Source: an uncultured Clostridia bacterium (GTDB taxonomy: Bacteria > Bacillota > Clostridia > Oscillospirales > Acutalibacteraceae). Taken from it: 14,840 nucleotides of DNA. The stretch lies in the NCBI GenBank assembly GCA_947623215.1, contig CANQGN010000018.1:1-14840 (forward strand), given 5' to 3'. The position numbers were made by a program, and so were the translations under genes. The notes beneath the pieces are model-generated. The model saw only the letters and a program-made list of their open reading frames with translations, did not search any database and was not told the origin of the DNA. Shown here piece by piece: positions 14,180 through 14,840 of the stretch (position 1 is the stretch's first letter; each line of letters opens with the position of its first letter).

Positions 14180-14198
14180 AAAAGAAAGGAAACCCGTT

Positions 14199-14840
14199 AT
14201 GGCACAGTATAACCCCAAATCCATGAAAGCGGAAGAATTCATTTGCCACGAAGAAATTGTAGATTCGCTGGCCTACGCCGACCAAAACAAAGAAAACTGG
14301 CCGCTCATTGATTCATTACTCGACAAAGCCGCCCGCCGGGGCGGGCTTACCCACCGCGAGGCCTCGGTTTTGCTCGCCTGCGAGGACCCCGGCCGGGTAG
14401 AAAAAATGTACGCCCTCGCCCGGCAAATTAAAAAAGACTTTTACGGCAACCGCATTGTGCTCTTTGCGCCGCTTTATCTATCCAACTACTGCGTAAACGG
14501 CTGCACCTACTGCCCCTACCACCACCAGAACAAGCACATTCCCCGCAAAAAGCTCACGCAAGAGGAAATTGTAAAAGAAGTAACCGCCCTGCAAGACATG
14601 GGCCACAAGCGGCTGGCCATAGAGGCGGGCGAAGACCCGGTCAACAACCCTATAGAGTATATTTTAGAGAGCATTCGCACCATTTACGGCATTCACCACA
14701 AAAACGGCGCCATTCGGCGGGTGAACGTGAACATTGCCGCCACCACGGTGGAAAACTACCGCAAGCTGAAAGAAGCCGGTATTGGCACCTATATCCTCTT
14801 TCAAGAGACCTACCACAAGCAAAGCTACGAGACCCTGCAC
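14199..14840 (+). CDS. hydG: [FeFe]-hydrogenase maturation radical SAM enzyme HydG (partial)
   Basis: The first 214 codons of a gene running off the right edge, so no stop is visible. HydG cleaves tyrosine to supply the CO and cyanide ligands of the hydrogenase H-cluster. The radical SAM cysteines are C98, C102 and C105 in CVNGCTYCPYH (CX3CX2C), binding the SAM-cleaving [4Fe-4S] cluster. The surrounding FYGNRIVLFAPLYLSNYC, LAIEAGEDPVNNPIEYI, and NVNIAATTVENYRKLKEAGIGTYILFQETYHK blocks are characteristic of HydG and separate it from ThiH. ATG 14199 has AAAGGAAA 9 nt upstream. The C-terminal accessory-cluster domain lies outside the window. Its presence implies an [FeFe] hydrogenase and fermentative hydrogen metabolism. 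Confidence 0.95.
   Translation, partial: MAQYNPKSMKAEEFICHEEIVDSLAYADQNKENWPLIDSLLDKAARRGGLTHREASVLLACEDPGRVEKMYALARQIKKDFYGNRIVLFAPLYLSNYCVNGCTYCPYHHQNKHIPRKKLTQEEIVKEVTALQDMGHKRLAIEAGEDPVNNPIEYILESIRTIYGIHHKNGAIRRVNVNIAATTVENYRKLKEAGIGTYILFQETYHKQSYETLH

Noticed and set aside
1..14840. Mobile element, phage or horizontally acquired defence system
   Set aside because: No transposase, integrase, inverted-repeat ends, CRISPR repeats or unusual composition was seen; the genes are housekeeping and consistent in codon use.

Overview
The window looks like chromosome from an anaerobic, fibre- or glycan-using Clostridia (Oscillospiraceae/Ruminococcaceae-type Firmicutes). The signs are a moderately GC-rich coding bias, strong AGGAGG-type ribosome binding sites, a secreted esterase ending in a type I dockerin, a type III glutamine synthetase, an ammonium transporter fused to a P-II domain, and the [FeFe]-hydrogenase maturase HydG. 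No rRNA, tRNA, CRISPR array, insertion sequence or phage gene was seen.

Layout. Positions 1-2686, minus strand: the first 47 codons of a membrane protein (probable ECF transporter S component) and a dockerin-bearing sialate O-acetylesterase-like enzyme, each behind a promoter of a shared type. Positions 2708-6358, minus strand: a tight operon glnA (short type I glutamine synthetase) - ANTAR antiterminator - pyrG (CTP synthase). Positions 6359-6468 hold a tandem 25-bp repeat and an A/T tract between two divergent promoters. Positions 6469-10644, plus strand: glnN (type III glutamine synthetase) and amt-P-II; asnB follows at 10748-12328 behind a 103-bp hairpin-rich gap and ends in a strong terminator. 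Then come azlC-azlD (branched-chain amino acid export family), a ferritin, and the first 214 codons of hydG, which runs off the right edge.

The core is a nitrogen-assimilation locus. Ammonium enters through Amt, glutamine is made by GlnN and perhaps GlnA, and AsnB and PyrG use glutamine as amide donor. The most interesting part is noncoding. Both divergent leaders (glnA leader once, glnN leader twice) start with, or contain, a small hairpin with the hexaloop AAnGGC, matching the A1/G4 rule for RNA targets of ANTAR proteins. In each case the hairpin overlaps one arm of an intrinsic terminator, so the two structures exclude each other. An ANTAR protein with a pseudo-receiver (no phosphoacceptor Asp) is encoded in the glnA operon. 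The simplest reading is that it antiterminates its own operon and the divergent glnN-amt operon, with two terminators in series on the glnN side. A weaker hexaloop candidate precedes asnB, and a separate attenuator-like terminator sits directly against the hydG ribosome binding site.
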